Shown: positions 44,500 through 54,880 of the stretch, piece after piece
Layout of the letters: the number at the start of each line of letters is the position of its first letter
Numbering within the stretch: the stretch's first letter is position 1
NCBI GenBank assembly: GCA_947396885.1
Contig: OX377206.1
Coordinates: 10,718,778-10,782,777 of the forward strand
DNA: 64,000 nt
Reading direction: 5' to 3'
DNA from: Heligmosomoides polygyrus polygyrus
Taxonomy: Eukaryota > Nematoda > Chromadorea > Rhabditida > Heligmosomidae
The notes under the pieces: generated by a model
What the model saw: only the letters and a program-made list of their open reading frames with translations
Databases searched by the model: none
What the model was told of the DNA's origin: nothing
Made by a program: the position numbers and the translations under genes

Positions 44500-44830
44500 A
44501 GGAAAGAGGTGAATTTTACAGCGGTGCATCCACTTCTTGCAGGTAGAAAAGGTAAAAAGATTAACCTGACTTTGAAATGGTACAGATGTGGTAGATTTTA
44601 CAGCAGAGCATCCATTCGTTGCAAGTGGCACAGCTTAACAACGTTGATCTGGTTATAAAATGACACAGGAAAAGCGGCGAAACAAAAGCATCCGTGTCGT
44701 CAGTGCCTGGCAACATATGGATATTACATTCACAATCTAGCACGAGAAGTACGGCAAGATCGAGCAAGTCAGCAAATGAACTTACAACAAATTTACAGCA
44801 GAAGCAGGCTGCGGTGCAAGTGTTATAAAG
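44500..44830 (+). repeat. Diverged threefold repeat (TTTACAGCRG)
   Basis: GAATTTTACAGCGGTGCATC (44512), AGATTTTACAGCAGAGCATC (about 44592) and AAATTTACAGCAGAAGCAGG (about 44788) are each followed by TGCAAGTG-like sequence. The spacing is irregular and the nature unknown. Confidence 0.4.
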
Positions 44831-45369
44831 TACGCCTAATTTCTAGACCCACCGGTAGTTGGGAAATACACACGCTCCTCGGCGATCAATCCCGGAGTCC
44901 TCTACCTGCTTTTATAAAGTTAATGACAAAACAAGGGACCACTCTCCCATGTGGTTGGTCGAGGAGCGTGCATCACGGTGGCTATTTCACCGGAAGGTAC
45001 CGCTAAGGCGAGATATGTACTTAAATCGGCGCGACGTTATGTTAAACTACAGATATCGATCGTCTTCGCTTCCTAATCGATATTGATAGCCTCCATAACG
45101 CCCCGCCGCGCAGCGGCTGAGTTGTAAAACCTGCGCAAACCGGCTGTTCGAAAGCACTTATTCGCTTATGATATACAGCATAGAGAAACGAGGATAACGA
45201 AACAAAAAAAAATAAAGTTCCGAGTCAATGAGATAGCGTTGAGTCGTACCTGTTCTTGCCCGTAGCTGCTTTTGACATTAGGCAGTACACACTTTTTGAA
45301 GGGAACTTATGCAAGATTTTTGCAGTGATTGCCGGCTCAATTCTCTACCCATAAGTGGAGAAAAAGTAG

Positions 45370-45590
45370 CACACGTCGCGAACATGGGCAGAATTCGGAA
45401 ACGGCAGCGCACGATCCAATCGGATCGCATTAGAATGCTATGCCATTCAGAGAGGATGTGTAGGAGCAGCATTCTGATTGGCCTGCGTGTCTTCTGCCGG
45501 TGCCCTGCTTGGTTGTGATTGGCTGGCGCGCCCCCCACTTCCCAATGCTGTCCATCTTCGCGACATGAACCGGAAAATTTACACGCGCTT
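45370..45590. repeat. Repeat C: short inverted-ended element with CCAAT boxes
   Basis: It is homologous in inverted orientation to 56050-56265. Shared words on the minus strand are GGTTCATGTCGCGAAGATGG, GCGCGCCAGCCAATCAC, CCAAGCAGGGCAC and CCAATCAGAATGCTGC. Several CCAAT/ATTGG motifs lie inside. The ends are weak inverted repeats, suggesting a MITE. Confidence 0.65.
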
Positions 45591-45989
45591 GATCGCCGTC
45601 GCTGCGTGCCACCGAGTTTATACTGGATAAGAGCTGTGAGTTATCAACTTGATGATTTCATTATTGCTATTTTAGGTAAGCTAGATTATGATATGGACAG
45701 TTTCCAAAAGGTTCTTTAAGCTCAGAAAGAAATCTTTTAGCAAGATTCTATGCCTTCCAACTATAATAGTAAGAAGTACTAGTACTAGTACTAATTTGCA
45801 CTGTGCTACTAAGAATTCAATTATCCAGAAAACAATGTTTTTTTCTAACACACTCAAGTTCGAGTACTCGAAAAATTTCGGAATTCCAAGATACTCGAAC
45901 ATCTGAAAACTTCAACGACGCCAATACTATTCAAGTAACCCAAAGGTGCCTTCGGATGCTCAAGGCGAATTTGTATACAAATGCAATTC

Positions 45990-46278
45990 ATAGTTGTGCT
46001 CGACTGAACAATTAGGATAGGCATCGAATGTCTTGCATTCGATTTTGAAAACTCGATATCGATTTTACGTGAAAACATTTCATTTTTGGAATATACTCAA
46101 ATTTGTATACTCAAGAAATCAGGATTGGAAAGTACCCAAACTGTACTTTTCGAATGTGTTCCATTTCGGATATTGAGACAAATTACGTTTATGAAACATA
46201 TTCGAAATCGACTACTCAAAAAGTTCTGTTGCGCAAAATTAATCAAACATTGGAAAATTTCCCGAGGGCGTAACTATA
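45990..46278. mobile_element. AT-rich MITE with ATAGTTRYGC ends
   Basis: Left ATAGTTGTGCTCGACTGA and right, read inward, TATAGTTACGCCCTCGGGAA. The termini match those at 4317-4572. The interior is AT-rich without coding content. Confidence 0.5.
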
Positions 46279-46920
46279 GGGTGGAGTTGATGAGCCGCAA
46301 AAGCATCGACTTTTCTATAAAGAATCCTGAAATAGGAGCCTGATTCGCTCGTGCAAAGCAGACGAATCGATTAACATCGATAAGTCGCTCGACAAAGATC
46401 GATGTGTCCTTGCCCCTCCCCCCCCCCCCCCCCCCGACGACAAATTGCTATCGGTCTCGTCAAGCACAAACCCTAAACGCATTGTTCATAAAGCTCCCTT
46501 ATCATCCCGAACAACGACCTCAAAACACTCAAGTCAATGCGTTCCTAATAGCACCGCCAGCAGAGCCTCGGTGGCGCGCAGTCATTCGGTTTCGCGCCAT
46601 TTCGTGAGTTCAAACGGCAGTTACTATGCAAAACATAAGCTCCCTCCACCAGAAAGTTTGTCGTCTTGAAAAAATCCACAGAAGGTTGGCTGATTTCCCT
46701 ATAAAACAGCACGTGAACCGTGAGAGCATAAACATGAAGCAACTAGATATTTGTCTGACAACTTACACAGAGTAGATCACTGGAGACAGTCCAAATAAAG
46801 GTATTCTTCGTAGCGTTCCTTACGGCGTTGACGACATAAACGCCTGAAAGGTACGGCTGTTTCTCAGTCAAAAAGTCTATTAAATATAACAAATTATCAA
46901 AAAAGAGAACAAAATAAATT
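46279..46920. other. No gene seen
   Basis: A 16-C run lies at about 46417-46434. The rest is unassigned. Confidence 0.4.
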
Positions 46921-47046
46921 AGTACAGTGCTCCCTAGAAAATTGGAATGCTGTTTGAACAATGTTATAACACATTTGCTTATCCTGGAGCGGCTGGTAGA
47001 GACGCTAAATGTTGTCACAGGATGTTTTGTTGCGATCAAAACTCTT

Positions 47047-47160
47047 GCGCTAGGCGGGACTCGAACCCGTATCTTCTGCTTTCCGGGCAGCAATGTTCGC
47101 CTTACACCAAACCTCGCTGCCCGGAAAGCAGAAGATGCGGGTTCGAGTCCCGCCTGGCGC
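47047..47160. tRNA. tRNA-like pseudogene with inverted copy of its 3' half
   Basis: On the minus strand 47047-47117 reads as a tRNA-like block: GGTGTAAGGCGAACAT (D-arm side), CTGC-CCGGAAA-GCAG, ACGGGTTCGAGTCCCGCC, then TAGCGC. On the plus strand 47115-47160 repeats the 3' half (GCTGCCCGGAAAGCAG, GCGGGTTCGAGTCCCGC, CTGGCGC). Both copies are followed by AAGAGTTT and ATCGNAACAAAACA. The T-arm is perfect (GCGGG/CCCGC) but neither copy has a matching 5' acceptor strand. I read it as a palindromic tRNA-derived repeat. Confidence 0.65.
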
Positions 47161-47199
47161 AAGAGTTTAGATCGTAACAAAACACTGTTTGAACAGTTA

Positions 47200-48290
47200 T
47201 GAAAAGCTCACGCTGTATGAAATGCACCGGTAAAATATTCCGGTTTATTTTAAGGAACAGCAAAGCGAACGTCTAGTAGTTTGCTAAACGTCGAGATCGC
47301 TTCGTGTGATTCTCCAGCACATATGTAGGGGTTTGCTTGATTAGGAGTGTAGATGATAAAGCTTTGCAACCTATGAGTGCAGGATTTCTTGGGCCTCATT
47401 TCGTTGAAACGGTACAAGTCGTTGATGTGGCCTACACTGGGAGGGGAAGAACGCACTAGGCCAATTAGAGCATCGAGCGGGTCTACTATCCAGAGGGGCC
47501 GTGCACGGTTGGTGCTTGTATTGGATAGCGCCTTCCGTCACTAGTGAGACTACATATGACTGTGTACTACAGTTCAAGATGAGCCTAAGAATTAGGGGAA
47601 TCTACGCTTCTTTCTCTGTTCAGAATGCCTTTTATTTACTAAAATCGTTCATTTAATAATTCTAAAAATAAAGAGCGACCAACGAATGTCACCGCGATTG
47701 CTCAGCGGTCATAATAGTCATCATCAGTCGCGTCGTGCTACTAAAGATACATGCATGGGTTCGAAGGCACGCCTGGTTGTGAACGTGGGAAAAACTGAAC
47801 GCTATCTGTTTACCTGACACTCTCTGCTGCATATTTCTTACAGGGTTGAAAGTGATAAAGTCAAAAACTTCAAGATTCAAAAACAACGAAAGATGAAACA
47901 GTTGGTTGGTTCATGTGAAAAAAATTCTGGTTAAGAATTTGTAGGAAATCATAAATCGTCAACAATGGGTACAAGTCCTTAATGTGGCCTGCATGCATGA
48001 GCTCACAGAGGGCGTGCGTTCTTCCCCCTCCTCTCCCTGGCCCGCCCATCGAAACCGCCTCGGCTTGCTCGAGAGTCTAGCGGCTGCCTTACAAAATAGT
48101 GGAAACGCCGACATTTTGGGATCCGCCTCTTCGGTGCGAAGAGGGTAGAACACCACTCCGCCTGAGCTCACCGCCATACCAATTAAGCGGCAACAAATGG
48201 GGATGCCACCCGGACTGGACGTGCACGGGGGCCTGATTGCCGTGCTTCGTGTATGGCTGGTGTTTCGATGAACTGATCTGATGCGTACCC
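47200..48290. other. No gene seen
   Basis: A weak tRNA-like pair of boxes (TTGCTCAGCGGTC near 47699 and GGGTTCGAAGGC near 47758) is too poor to call. CTTCCCCCTCCTCTCCCTGG (about 48020) resembles the reverse complement of a patch near 55540, suggesting another shared repeat. Confidence 0.35.
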
Positions 48291-48294
48291 AGTA

Positions 48295-48500
48295 TACTTC
48301 GGACCGAATCAAATAATTTCGAACGAATATTCGAATATTCATCATTCGAATATTCGATGAGGCCCAAAATTCGAAGATGTTCATTATGCGAGTATTCGAC
48401 GAGGTCCAGGATTCAAACATATTCATTATTCGAATAACCGGTTTTCATGAAACCGAATATATTCGATTATTCGTTTATTCGAAAAAATTTTGGAAGGACA
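48295..48500. repeat. TTCGAATA-rich element, copy 1
   Basis: It starts GTATACTTCGGACCGAATC and ends GGAAGGACACAAGTATAAT. Inside are ATTCGAATATTCGATGAGGC and ATGAAACCGAATATATTCG. The ends are inverted (TATACTT). A sister copy follows at 48664-48850. Confidence 0.65.
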
Positions 48501-48536
48501 CAAGTATAATCCATAGGTCGCTGTTAGGGCCCATTT

Positions 48537-48660
48537 ATTCTTCGACGCCGGGCGACGCGACGCCACGTATTGTGGCCACATTGATCGAGCGGCACGATCG
48601 ATCAATTTAGCTACTATACATGCCATCGCGTCGCTCGGCGTACGAAGTATAAATGGGACC
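48537..48660. mobile_element. 124-bp TNA-type palindromic MITE
   Basis: TTA flanks both sides (48534-48536, 48661-48663). The left end GGGCCCATTTATTCTTCGAC pairs with the right end, read inward, GGTCCCATTTATACTTCGTA. The centre is GGCCACATTGATCGAGC. Confidence 0.88.
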
Positions 48661-48663
48661 TTA

Positions 48664-48850
48664 TATTTCGGACCGAATCGAATAGTTTCGAACGAACGTT
48701 CGAATAAATTCGAATAATCGAATATTCATTATTCGAATATTTGATGAGGCCCAAAATTCGAATATATTCATCAATGGAATATTCGGTTTTTCATGAAACC
48801 GAATATATTCGATTATTCGTTTATTGGAAAAACAAGGACACAAGTACAGT
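48664..48850. repeat. TTCGAATA-rich element, copy 2
   Basis: TTTCGGACCGAATCGAATAG to AAGGACACAAGTACAGTACC, homologous to 48295-48500 with about the same length. Confidence 0.65.
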
Positions 48851-48859
48851 ACCCACGTC

Positions 48860-49540
48860 AACAGGCCGAGTTAACAACTTGCACATGAATCTGCTACTCA
48901 ATATGAAAGTTTTGCGAAACCAGACAGTCCCACATTCACCAATTGCAAAAGCTATAAAAATGGCTTTTACATTAGCAATAAGCTAAATACTAAGGCACAC
49001 AGGAAAACCGTATGCAGCGATCTCAGTGGCAAACGTCTTCAGAAGACTTTCGCATTGCTGCAACTTGAAATAACCTATAAAATTTTAAATTTGAACACGA
49101 TTCAACTAATGAATTTCGGGCATCGTGCATATTTGGAGCCTTACAGAAATTCAGCAAGCGATCCTTCTTCGCGTGGCGGTGGTGGTGGTGCTTCAGTTAA
49201 TCGAAGTGAGTTGATTAGAACTGGCTCAGAAGACGGATCGGAAAAAACTGAAACAAGCACAATACACGGTTGCAGATGAGAACGAAGAAAATTACGAAAC
49301 AAATGTACTTGCGTGCCTATACGGATGCCTTGGAGGGTCCTCCTTAAGTACATCGTCACGCAGCACTAAATAAATAAATTATAAAAAACAAAATAAAAAA
49401 TAAAAATAAGCTAAAAATAAAAAATAAAATAAATAAAATTATGAGAGAAAGGCCAAGCGACGACGTGGCGAAGATCGCACACGCTTTTGCTTCTGTGATT
49501 GGTAGAAGGAGATATTGGTCCAGAGCAAATCCAGATAGCT
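48860..49540. other. No gene seen
   Basis: A GGTGGTGGTGGTG patch (about 49174) and an A-rich tract of AAATAAAA words (49365-49440). No recognisable gene. Confidence 0.4.
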
Positions 49541-49590
49541 GATAACGGACGGCGTTACTCAATCCGTTTTGGGATGCGCCACGGACTCTA

Positions 49591-50525
49591 TTAGGGGGGG
49601 GGGGGCCAAAAGTAATGAGACAAAATGAAAAAAATCTTTATCTCCTTAACTAACTCAAAAAAAAACTTAACTCAATTACAACTCAATGATGCTGAGGAAT
49701 GTATTTGCCATTAAGGGCAATGACCTTGCTGCCATCGCTCAGCCAACTTCCTGATCCCATCCTTCCAGTACTGCTTGAGCCTGGTGTTGATCAACTGCTC
49801 GATATGGTTGTCAAGGACTCCTTGGGTTTTTGTGTCCCTTCCGACTAGGAAGTCCTGTAGGCTCAAGTACTAGTGGTAGTTGCATGGAGAGATGTCCAGC
49901 GAATACGGTGGGTGAGGCATGTGAACGTAGCCCAGCTGGCCAAGCTTATCCGTGCTTACTTGTTCCCGATGGGGTGCGGCGTTGTCGAAGAGGAGAACCT
50001 TCTTGAAGCGCTGCGAATGAATAAGAGCGAGTCGCCGGCCCATCTCCTCTATTTCGTTCACCATGGCCTTGTGGTTCATCGCGGTGCTCTTGGGAAACAG
50101 TCTCCGGTAAACCGATCCATGGGCGCAGACCCAAAAGCTCCAAAGATGCTTCTCGCCGTGAATATCTCGCCGAACGAAGGTCGGTAACAGGTCACCAGGC
50201 CTCACCCAGACTCGCTGCTTGGCAGGGTTAAGGTAGAAGACGTACTTCTTATCTTGCGTGAATATTGAGCCCAGGCTGCTCGGGGTTGGGAATTGGGGGA
50301 GATTTGCGCGACACAGGTCGACTCGTTAGATTGGGGTTTCGGCATGAGACAGGCTGGGGTTTTTGGCATGCTTCTGGAAAGGGCGGAAGTGGTAACTTTT
50401 CAGATGGGCTTCAGTAAGTAGCATACAAACATACAAATAAGATAAGCACGAAACCAGACTCCAGCCACGAGATATATGGAAACGGCATGGGGTGTCTCAT
50501 TACTTTTGCCCCCCCCCCCCCCTAA
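49591..50525 (-). mobile_element. Short mariner with poly-G termini (935 bp), inside a SINE1
   Basis: The left end TTAG plus 11 G plus CCAAAAGTAATGAGAC and the right end, read inward, TTAG plus G run plus CAAAAGTAATGAGACA are flanked by TA (49589-49590, 50526-50527). It is a sister of 39754-40677 in opposite orientation. Confidence 0.92.
49690..50343 (-). pseudogene. Mariner transposase, C-terminal part, third Asp lost
   Basis: In the minus reading: an MPKPQS start near 50343, then a frame with FTQDKKYVFYLNPAKQRVWV (first catalytic motif), GDLLPTFVRRDIHGEKH, VLLFDNAAPHREQ (second D) and HPPYSLDISPCNYHY, where the third catalytic D is N. The frame is open over the 111 codons of 49870-50205 but broken before and after. 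Compared with 40.2 kb, it keeps the upstream part better but has the catalytic change. Confidence 0.85.
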
Positions 50526-50942
50526 TACTTCTACAGGATGTCGTGGAGGCGGTCTGAATGCGTATTTGGCAATATCATGACTTCCGGTTGCCAGCCGATG
50601 AACAAGTCAGCGCTCTGTGCTTTTCAGACAAGTCTGGCAACAATTCACCGACCCCGGAGCGATGGAAGGCTTGGTTGACCCAGGGCTCGAACCAAGAACC
50701 TGGTATCGGTGCACGCGACAGTCGGCATCTCTGTCGACTGCGCTATTCTCTGTGCCCTCTGTATCTACGGAACCTTCACGAGGAAAACCTATGAAAAATT
50801 GGCTTGCCTTTCTCAACGTCCAGATCCCCCTAAAACACGACATGATACTGCAAGCCCAGTGGCAAAAATATTCTCGTTCACTACCATTCGAGTCATCCCT
50901 TCAATACCAAAAAGAGTATCATCAAAAAACACGACAGCAGGT

Positions 50943-51156
50943 CCTTGGTTCAGCATTCCACCCCTACGGAGACGATGAATTGGTATCAGACTTTTCAGCG
51001 AACGTTAAAGAGCGACTTCTTCATCGGCTGGTCGGCTGGCCACCGCAAGTCATTGTATGGTCAATTTACGCATTTAAAACACCTCCATCCCGTAGAAGTA
51101 GAGTGTGTGGCGCGCTCCGAAGAGGATTGAGTAACGCCGTCCTTTATCCTTTATTT
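50943..51156 (+). mobile_element. SINE1, 5'-truncated
   Basis: Landmarks in order: ACGATGAATTGGTATCAGAC, CTTCATCGGCTGGTCGGC, GCCACCGCAAGTCATTGTAT, CCCGTAGAAGTAGAGTGTGT, GATTGAGTAACGCCGTCC and TTTATCCTTTATTTATG. The tRNA-like head is absent. Confidence 0.8.
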
Positions 51157-51252
51157 ATGCACCCCCCCCCCCCTCCTTATCCTCGCCGCGCCGCTGCAGG
51201 CTACTATCACCGAAAAAACATCTACATGCCAAATTGGAAGACACTCTCCTAA

Positions 51253-51327
51253 GGCCTATGTTATACTGCGGCGACGCTGTTGTCAGCGACGTCGGCGACA
51301 ACATCGTCGCCGAAGTATAACATAAAC
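51253..51327. mobile_element. 75-bp TNA-type palindromic MITE
   Basis: GGCCTATGTTATACTGCGGC on the left and, read inward from the right, GTTTATGTTATACTTCGGCG. TAA precedes and TTA follows. The centre is TTGTCAGCGACGTCGGCGAC. Confidence 0.75.
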
Positions 51328-51329
51328 TT

Positions 51330-52078
51330 AAACAAGGTTAGAGCTTTTGGAACCAAACTGAACATCTTCCAAATCAAAACCAGTTCATTCCACATTAACC
51401 TAGAGACTCCGTGAGAAGATAGGAATTTAAAATAATTTCCTGTTCAAGAAAAACACATTTTTTTCAGTATGACTTTATTTGAAGACTTAATTCACCTACC
51501 CAATAAGTGAATACATACGTTGTTTGGAACCAATAAGTGGATACATATATTGTTTGGTAAAACTCGAATTTTTCGTGAAAAAAAAATATTTTGAGGCTTG
51601 TTCTAAAGATCAGGAAAGAACAATCGTTTAGTGCCAAAAGGTAGGATTACGCCATGTCCTCGTCCAAATCGCGATGGAATCCTAGTTGGTGGTGGCCGCC
51701 CCTAGACGGTCTTCCGACAGGAAAGAGTACAATAAATGGGCAATTACATGCAGAGGTAAGTAAACTATGCCGACCCGGTTGTCCAAATAGACTCAGTTTC
51801 CGAGTACCCAGTCAGGACAGGGCAGCTTAAAAAAACCATTCTCGGAGCAAATCTAGTAGGTGACAACCAGCTTACTAGATTTGCACGAAGAACAGTTCAT
51901 TTTCAAGCAAGTAAAACAGATAACATCAGTCAAATAAAATAAAAACCGACAACGACACCATCAATCAACGTTTTAAGCACAGACAAGATTAGAATTTAAA
52001 TGCAATTCACGCCCTAATCATCAGCAAACGTCCCCACCTAGCTCGCATATGTTATATTCTCATGCTTTCTGGGTTAAC
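51330..52078. other. No gene seen
   Basis: Contains a direct duplication of ATACATATATTGTTTGG / ATACATACGTTGTTTGG with ACCAATAAGTG (about 51500-51560). Otherwise unassigned. Confidence 0.4.
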
Positions 52079-52238
52079 TATTAGGTTGTCTGAATATTAA
52101 TGCAGGTTTTCGACCTCCAGCTTTAGAGCGGAATTTTTTGGCGAAATTTTACCTTGGAATAGTGCGTAATTGTATATACTGTTATAATGCTGGTTTTGTG
52201 CGCTTTCTCACTGTGCTATTCGTTTTTAATATAAATTA

Positions 52239-52357
52239 GCCCTGTGTTATACTTCGGCGACACTGTTGTCGGCGACGTCGAAGACAGTGTTACGCGGGCT
52301 GCTACGCAGTGAGTAGCAGCCCGCGCAACACAGCGTCGCCGAAGTATAACATACGCC
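52239..52357. mobile_element. 119-bp TNA-type palindromic MITE inside a mariner
   Basis: TTA on both sides (52236-52238, 52358-52360). GCCCTGTGTTATACTTCGGC on the left and GGCGTATGTTATACTTCGGC read inward from the right. The central loop GGGCTGCTACGCAGTGAGTA contains its own small palindrome. The insertion is in the 5' untranslated part of the mariner. Confidence 0.92.
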
Positions 52358-52489
52358 TTACTTCACGGCAATTTTTGGAGGCTATAAGTTTACGTGTCAA
52401 GCAATTTCGGCAGATTTACTTCTATGAGTTCAAGCTCGCCCGCACTGCGGCGGAAACAACTCGATACGTCAACTAGACATGGGGCCAAG

Positions 52490-53330
52490 GAAGTGTTAAC
52501 GAATCCACGGTGATGCGTTTCAAAGATTTCGTCGAGGTGAATTTGATTTTGAGGATGAGGCAGGTCGTGGACGTCGCTCTGGCATTGGTGACAATGAGTT
52601 GAAGACTTGGTGGGAGTAAATACACGTGTGACCGCTCGAAAACTTGCTAAAGAACTCTGCGTAAGCAAATCAAGTGTTTGGGAACATCTGCGGAAAACAG
52701 GAAAGATGAGGAAGTTAGATAAATGGATACCACACGGTTTGGACGGTCATCAAAAAAATCGTCGGTTCGAAGTGTCGTCAGTGCTGCTTCTTCGCAACAA
52801 GAACGATCCATTTCACGACCGTATCGTAACTTCTGACGAGAAATGGATCCTCTCCGATAACAGGCAACGATCGGCTGAGTGGTTGGACCGCGATGTTCCC
52901 GAAACCGAAATTGCACCAAAAGAAGATCATGATAACTGTTTGGTGGCCCGCTTCTGGATTAATTCAACCCAGTTTCTTGAATTCGGGCGAAACAATGAAG
53001 GAAGAGAAGCATGTACGTCCAACTGATCGACGAAATGCACGAAAAATTCCGACTTATGAACCAGGCAGTGGTCAATAGAAAAGGACCAATCCTTCTCCAC
53101 GACAACGCGCGACCACATGTTGCGCATCCGATGCTGCAAAAGTTGAACGAGTTGGGCTACGAAAGTCTACCACACCCACCATATTCACCAGATCTTTCGC
53201 CAGGACTACCACTCCTTCAAGCATCTGGATAAGTAATTGGAGCGAGAAACGCTCCAATTACCGAGCCCAAGTGGAAACTGCCTTCGACAAATTCATCCGC
53301 TCCAGAACACCGGACTGCTAAGCAACAGGA
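52490..53330 (+). pseudogene. Hsmar1/bandit-like transposase, frameshifted
   Basis: The order of motifs follows Hsmar1-type transposases: a helix-turn-helix block (ARKLAKELCVSKSSVWEHLR), GKMRKLDKWIPHGL, QKNRRFEVSSVLLLRNKNDP, FHDRIVTSDEKWIL (first D), then a frameshift near 52890 into FPKPKLHQKKIMITVWWPAS. A further shift near 53000 leads into [20 protein letters not shown] and [20 protein letters not shown] (second D), then [11 protein letters not shown] one-base change of frame at about 53202 separates this from [11 protein letters not shown] (third D). At least three frame breaks make it non-functional. Catalytic residues are individually preserved. Confidence 0.9.
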
Positions 53331-53472
53331 GCAAATAAGCCACTATCTCGTTGGCAAAGATGTATAGACTCGAATGGTTCTTACTTCGATTAACAAAGTT
53401 GTGTTCGATCTGAGATATGTCGTTTTAAAGTTTGAGGTTCAAAACCTGCATTAATTTCCGGACAACCTAATA

Positions 53473-54451
53473 TTTTGATTCCATTACTGCAGTTGTTCTC
53501 TAACGAATTAGTAAGTTCAGTGTATTTCAATACTGAACACATTCAGTTCTTATTCTGAAATTGTTCAAGAGTGGCCACCACTACAATGTATTAGGATTGC
53601 ACCCATGTCGTGACCTTTAATCGATTGATAGCAAAATCTATGTTTGCATGGAGTTTCACACATGAACGATACAATAAAAATGATTATAAAGAACCTAGAT
53701 ATCCTCGTGTTGATGCTTCATGTGAGCAGCATCTACACTATCAATCAAATAAAAATCGCGGCTAGCTATTCGAGTGCATGGCGCGATCGCGCCTCTTAAT
53801 GCAATGATTGCGCTGCTTTGTTACTCTTTAAATCTAAACTTTATTTTTCATTTCCTTCTCAGACCAAAGAAAACATTTTGAAATTATTACACTAATCCGG
53901 TCACTTGAACTTTAAAAAATCAAGGGAAGCTATATCGAAGTTTCTACGAACAAAAGTTCCCCAACTATCTTGAATCTTGAACAGTCTGTAGTTTAACCTG
54001 TAAGAAGCTCGTTTTGGTTCGGAGGACGATTACAATGATTTCAGAAGCAACAAGTTGTTTAGGAGAGTGTCGAATTTGACCTGAAGTGTCCAATTTGACG
54101 TAAAAATGTATAAATAAATAACATTCGACAACAATAGGAAATCATGAAAAAGAAAACATTTTTTCGAGGCTTCATCGAAAATGCCTGAAATACTCACATA
54201 ATGGAGGAAATTCAGAAAGTTTCGAGAACACTTCTGGAGGTGCAGGAGGATATATGTCAACGCAGTCGAACGGACCCATTCTATAGATGCTTATCACCAG
54301 TCCTTTGTATTGTTCTCCATACATTAGCGCTGGCACTGCAATTGTCCGTTTTTTCAACAAAAAATCCTAATATAATTTTTAAAAAATTGGAAAGGGGGCC
54401 TCCACCAATTCATCTACGTTGCTATTGATGACGGAGTTTCAAACGGATGCC
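53473..54451. other. No gene seen
   Basis: Part of this (about 53860-54120) vaguely resembles 56800-56960 (AATTTGACCTGAAGTGTCCA versus TTGACTTCCAGAAGCCTCCA), so an old shared repeat is possible. Confidence 0.35.
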
Positions 54452-54454
54452 TAA

Positions 54455-54565
54455 GGCCCCGTTTATACTTCCGACGACGGGCGACGCGATGGCATCGCAC
54501 CGATCGATCAATGTGGCCACAATACGTGGCGTCGCGTCGCTCGGCGTCTAGGTATAAACGGGCCC
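54455..54565. mobile_element. 111-bp TNA-type palindromic MITE
   Basis: TAA on both sides (54452-54454, 54566-54568). GGCCCCGTTTATACTTCCGA on the left pairs with GGGCCCGTTTATACCTAGAC read inward from the right. The centre is ATCGCACCGATCGATC. Confidence 0.9.
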
Positions 54566-54880
54566 TAAGATCACGAACAACTGCTGCCAACTTTTTTCCT
54601 GTCCAACGTTTGATGGTCAAAGAAACTGAATAGTAGAAAACGTGTCTGAACGTTAAACGAAATAAAAATATACCAACATCGATTTCCTACTGGAATTAAC
54701 AGCTCATCTTCAATGTTGTTGGTGGGAACGTACCAAACGTCTGGAATGTAGCCCACCTGAAACAACACCCCAATATATCTGTTCGTATTTGTAATTGCTG
54801 TCACTTGGGCCAGCTTTCAAGCGAAAGCGAAATTAGTCTGCAGCTGGCTACCGCCTCGCCGACGTCGACAAGTGTATTAA

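Larger units (their letters stand above)
49541..50755 (-). mobile_element. SINE1 interrupted by a mariner
   Basis: The tail side of SINE1 (CGGACGGCGTTACTCAATCC to CACGGACTCTA) ends at 49590. It resumes at 50526 with TACTTCTACAGGATGTCG and runs to about 50755. The SINE consensus at this point is ATTCTACTTCTAC, so the mariner duplicated the internal TA. Apart from substitutions, no SINE sequence is missing at the junction. Confidence 0.92.
52081..53470 (+). mobile_element. Hsmar1/bandit-like mariner, with a nested MITE
   Basis: The terminal inverted repeats TTAGGTTGTCTGAATATTAA and, read inward, TTAGGTTGTCCGGAAATTAA, each followed by TGCAGGTTTT, are flanked by TA (52079-52080, 53471-53472). 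Subtracting the nested MITE and its TTA gives about 1268 bp, the normal mariner length. The protein resembles the Hsmar1 (cecropia) group, to which the hookworm element bandit belongs. Confidence 0.92.

Noticed and set aside
47699..47770. A further tRNA gene
   Set aside because: Only weak A-box and B-box resemblance; no acceptor or anticodon stem could be formed.
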